This document shows positions 63,410 to 64,000 of a stretch of 64,000 nt of DNA, one piece after another. Below the pieces are notes generated by a model, which did no database searches, was not told the DNA's origin, and worked only from the letters and a program-made list of their open reading frames with translations. The DNA lies in NCBI RefSeq assembly GCF_011046735.1, contig NZ_CP049258.1, positions 970,001 through 1,034,000 on the forward strand, in the 5' to 3' direction. Position 1 is the first letter of the stretch. The number at the start of each line of letters is the position of its first letter. Made by a program: the position numbers and the translations under genes. This DNA is from Nordella sp. HKS 07. GTDB taxonomy: Bacteria; Pseudomonadota; Alphaproteobacteria; Rhizobiales; Aestuariivirgaceae.

Positions 63410-63946
63410 ATGAGATTGATCGACAAACGTCCAAAGGTCTCACGACGCGACATGTTGAAGACGGGTGGCGCCGTGGCGGCCGCGGCCTCGGTGCTGCCGG
63501 CCGCCATCGTCAGTCATTCGGCGCTCGCAGCCGAACCTGTCGCGATCTCGCCGGACAGCTTCGCGACACTCGTGAAGATGGCACGCGATATCTATCCGCA
63601 CGATCAGATCGCCGACAAATACTATGCCAGTGTCGTCGCGGATCTCGACAAGGCCGCCAAGGACGACGCCCAGCTCAAGACCTTGCTCGAGGACGGCGTC
63701 ACGGCGCTCAATAAGAAGGCCACCGGCCTCAAATACGGCGCCTATGCGAATGTGCCGAGCGAAGAGGAGCGCGTGGCGATCCTCACGGAAATGGAGGCGA
63801 CGCCCTTCTTCCAGAAGCTGCGCGGCTCCCTGGTCACCGGCCTCTACAACAACAAGGAGCTGTGGCCGCATTTCGGCTACGAAGGCTCTTCCGCCGACAA
63901 GGGCGGCTACATCAATCGCGGCTTCGGTGACATCGACTGGTTGTGA
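63410..63946 (+). CDS. Tat-exported small subunit of an FAD dehydrogenase (gluconate 2-dehydrogenase subunit 3 family)
   Basis: 178 aa from ATG 63410, with GGGAGGA upstream (63395 is an alternative). Tat signal SRRDMLKTGGAVAAAASVLPAAIV. The mature part resembles the gamma subunit that carries the catalytic GMC flavoprotein through the Tat system as a passenger. Next gene starts 12 bases later. Confidence 0.87.
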   Translation: MRLIDKRPKVSRRDMLKTGGAVAAAASVLPAAIVSHSALAAEPVAISPDSFATLVKMARDIYPHDQIADKYYASVVADLDKAAKDDAQLKTLLEDGVTALNKKATGLKYGAYANVPSEEERVAILTEMEATPFFQKLRGSLVTGLYNNKELWPHFGYEGSSADKGGYINRGFGDIDWL

Positions 63947-63958
63947 GGAGGATCGATC

Positions 63959-64000
63959 ATGCCTGCACCTTTTGACCTCAATGATGATTCGGTTGTCGTG
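63959..64000 (+). CDS. GMC family oxidoreductase, N-terminus only (runs off the window)
   Basis: 14 codons (MPAPFDLNDDSVVV) from the ATG at 63959, preceded by GAGGAGGA. The start resembles N-termini of GMC-type FAD dehydrogenases just before the GxGxxG motif. The call rests mainly on its coupling to the gamma-type subunit; the fold itself lies outside the window. Confidence 0.6.
   Translation, partial: MPAPFDLNDDSVVV

Overview
The window is a GC-rich chromosomal segment from an alphaproteobacterium, very probably of the order Hyphomicrobiales (Rhizobiales). The evidence is conserved housekeeping order (clpB / DUF4167 / prmC / prfA / rodZ / ptsP / lysC / ubiG / DUF1178 / Nit2 / grxC / comF; argJ / parvulin / secA; accA / xerD / aroK / aroB / CorC), a split ModE-Mop molybdate control system, Omp25/31-type porin, Flp pilin, and palindromic intergenic repeats of the kind common in rhizobial genomes. 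No prophage, insertion sequence, CRISPR array or tRNA was seen.

Layout. 0-0.4 kb: what looks like the promoter and boxB/boxA leader of an rRNA operon running leftward out of the window. 0.4-2.7 kb: Cys-rich HTH regulator, a truncated MFS remnant and an intact MFS exporter, all coupled by ATGA overlaps. 3-6 kb: M23 endopeptidase, histone H1-like protein, Mop and a secreted protein. 6.2-8.8 kb: modABC behind a ModE operator. 8.8-17.8 kb: a long leftward 'aerotolerance' (MoxR/DUF58/DUF4381/BatA/BatB-TPR/BatD) operon headed by a fused membrane/spermidine-synthase-like protein. 17.9-25.6 kb: accessory metabolism (sulfatase, amino acid antiporter, ModE DNA-binding domain, bdhA-patatin pair, amino acid ABC transporter lacking its ATPase). 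25.7-26.5 kb: scar with a decayed autotransporter and a REP-like palindrome.

26.6-49.6 kb: core genes for protein quality control, translation termination, cell shape, nitrogen PTS, aspartate-family and arginine biosynthesis, ubiquinone and protein export. 49.7-55.9 kb: accessory genes again (AT-richer porin, TetR-SMR efflux pair, interrupted amidohydrolase, multicopper oxidase, orphan Flp pilin, broken L,D-transpeptidase). 56-61 kb: accA, xerD, aroK, aroB, CorC. 61-64 kb: a broken flavoprotein, an RHH protein, and the start of a probable periplasmic FAD (GMC) dehydrogenase complex with a cytochrome c and a Tat-exported small subunit.

Four otherwise well-conserved genes carry a disruption (clpB, FAD reductase, L,D-transpeptidase, amidohydrolase). 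Two of these are single-base indels, so assembly error must be considered before calling true decay. The most interesting structural signals are the repeat elements that supply gene ends (the last residues and stop of XerD, the stop of MoxR), the long Bat operon with its synthase-like head gene, and operator-like palindromes at modA, patatin-bdhA and the sulfatase/antiporter divergence.
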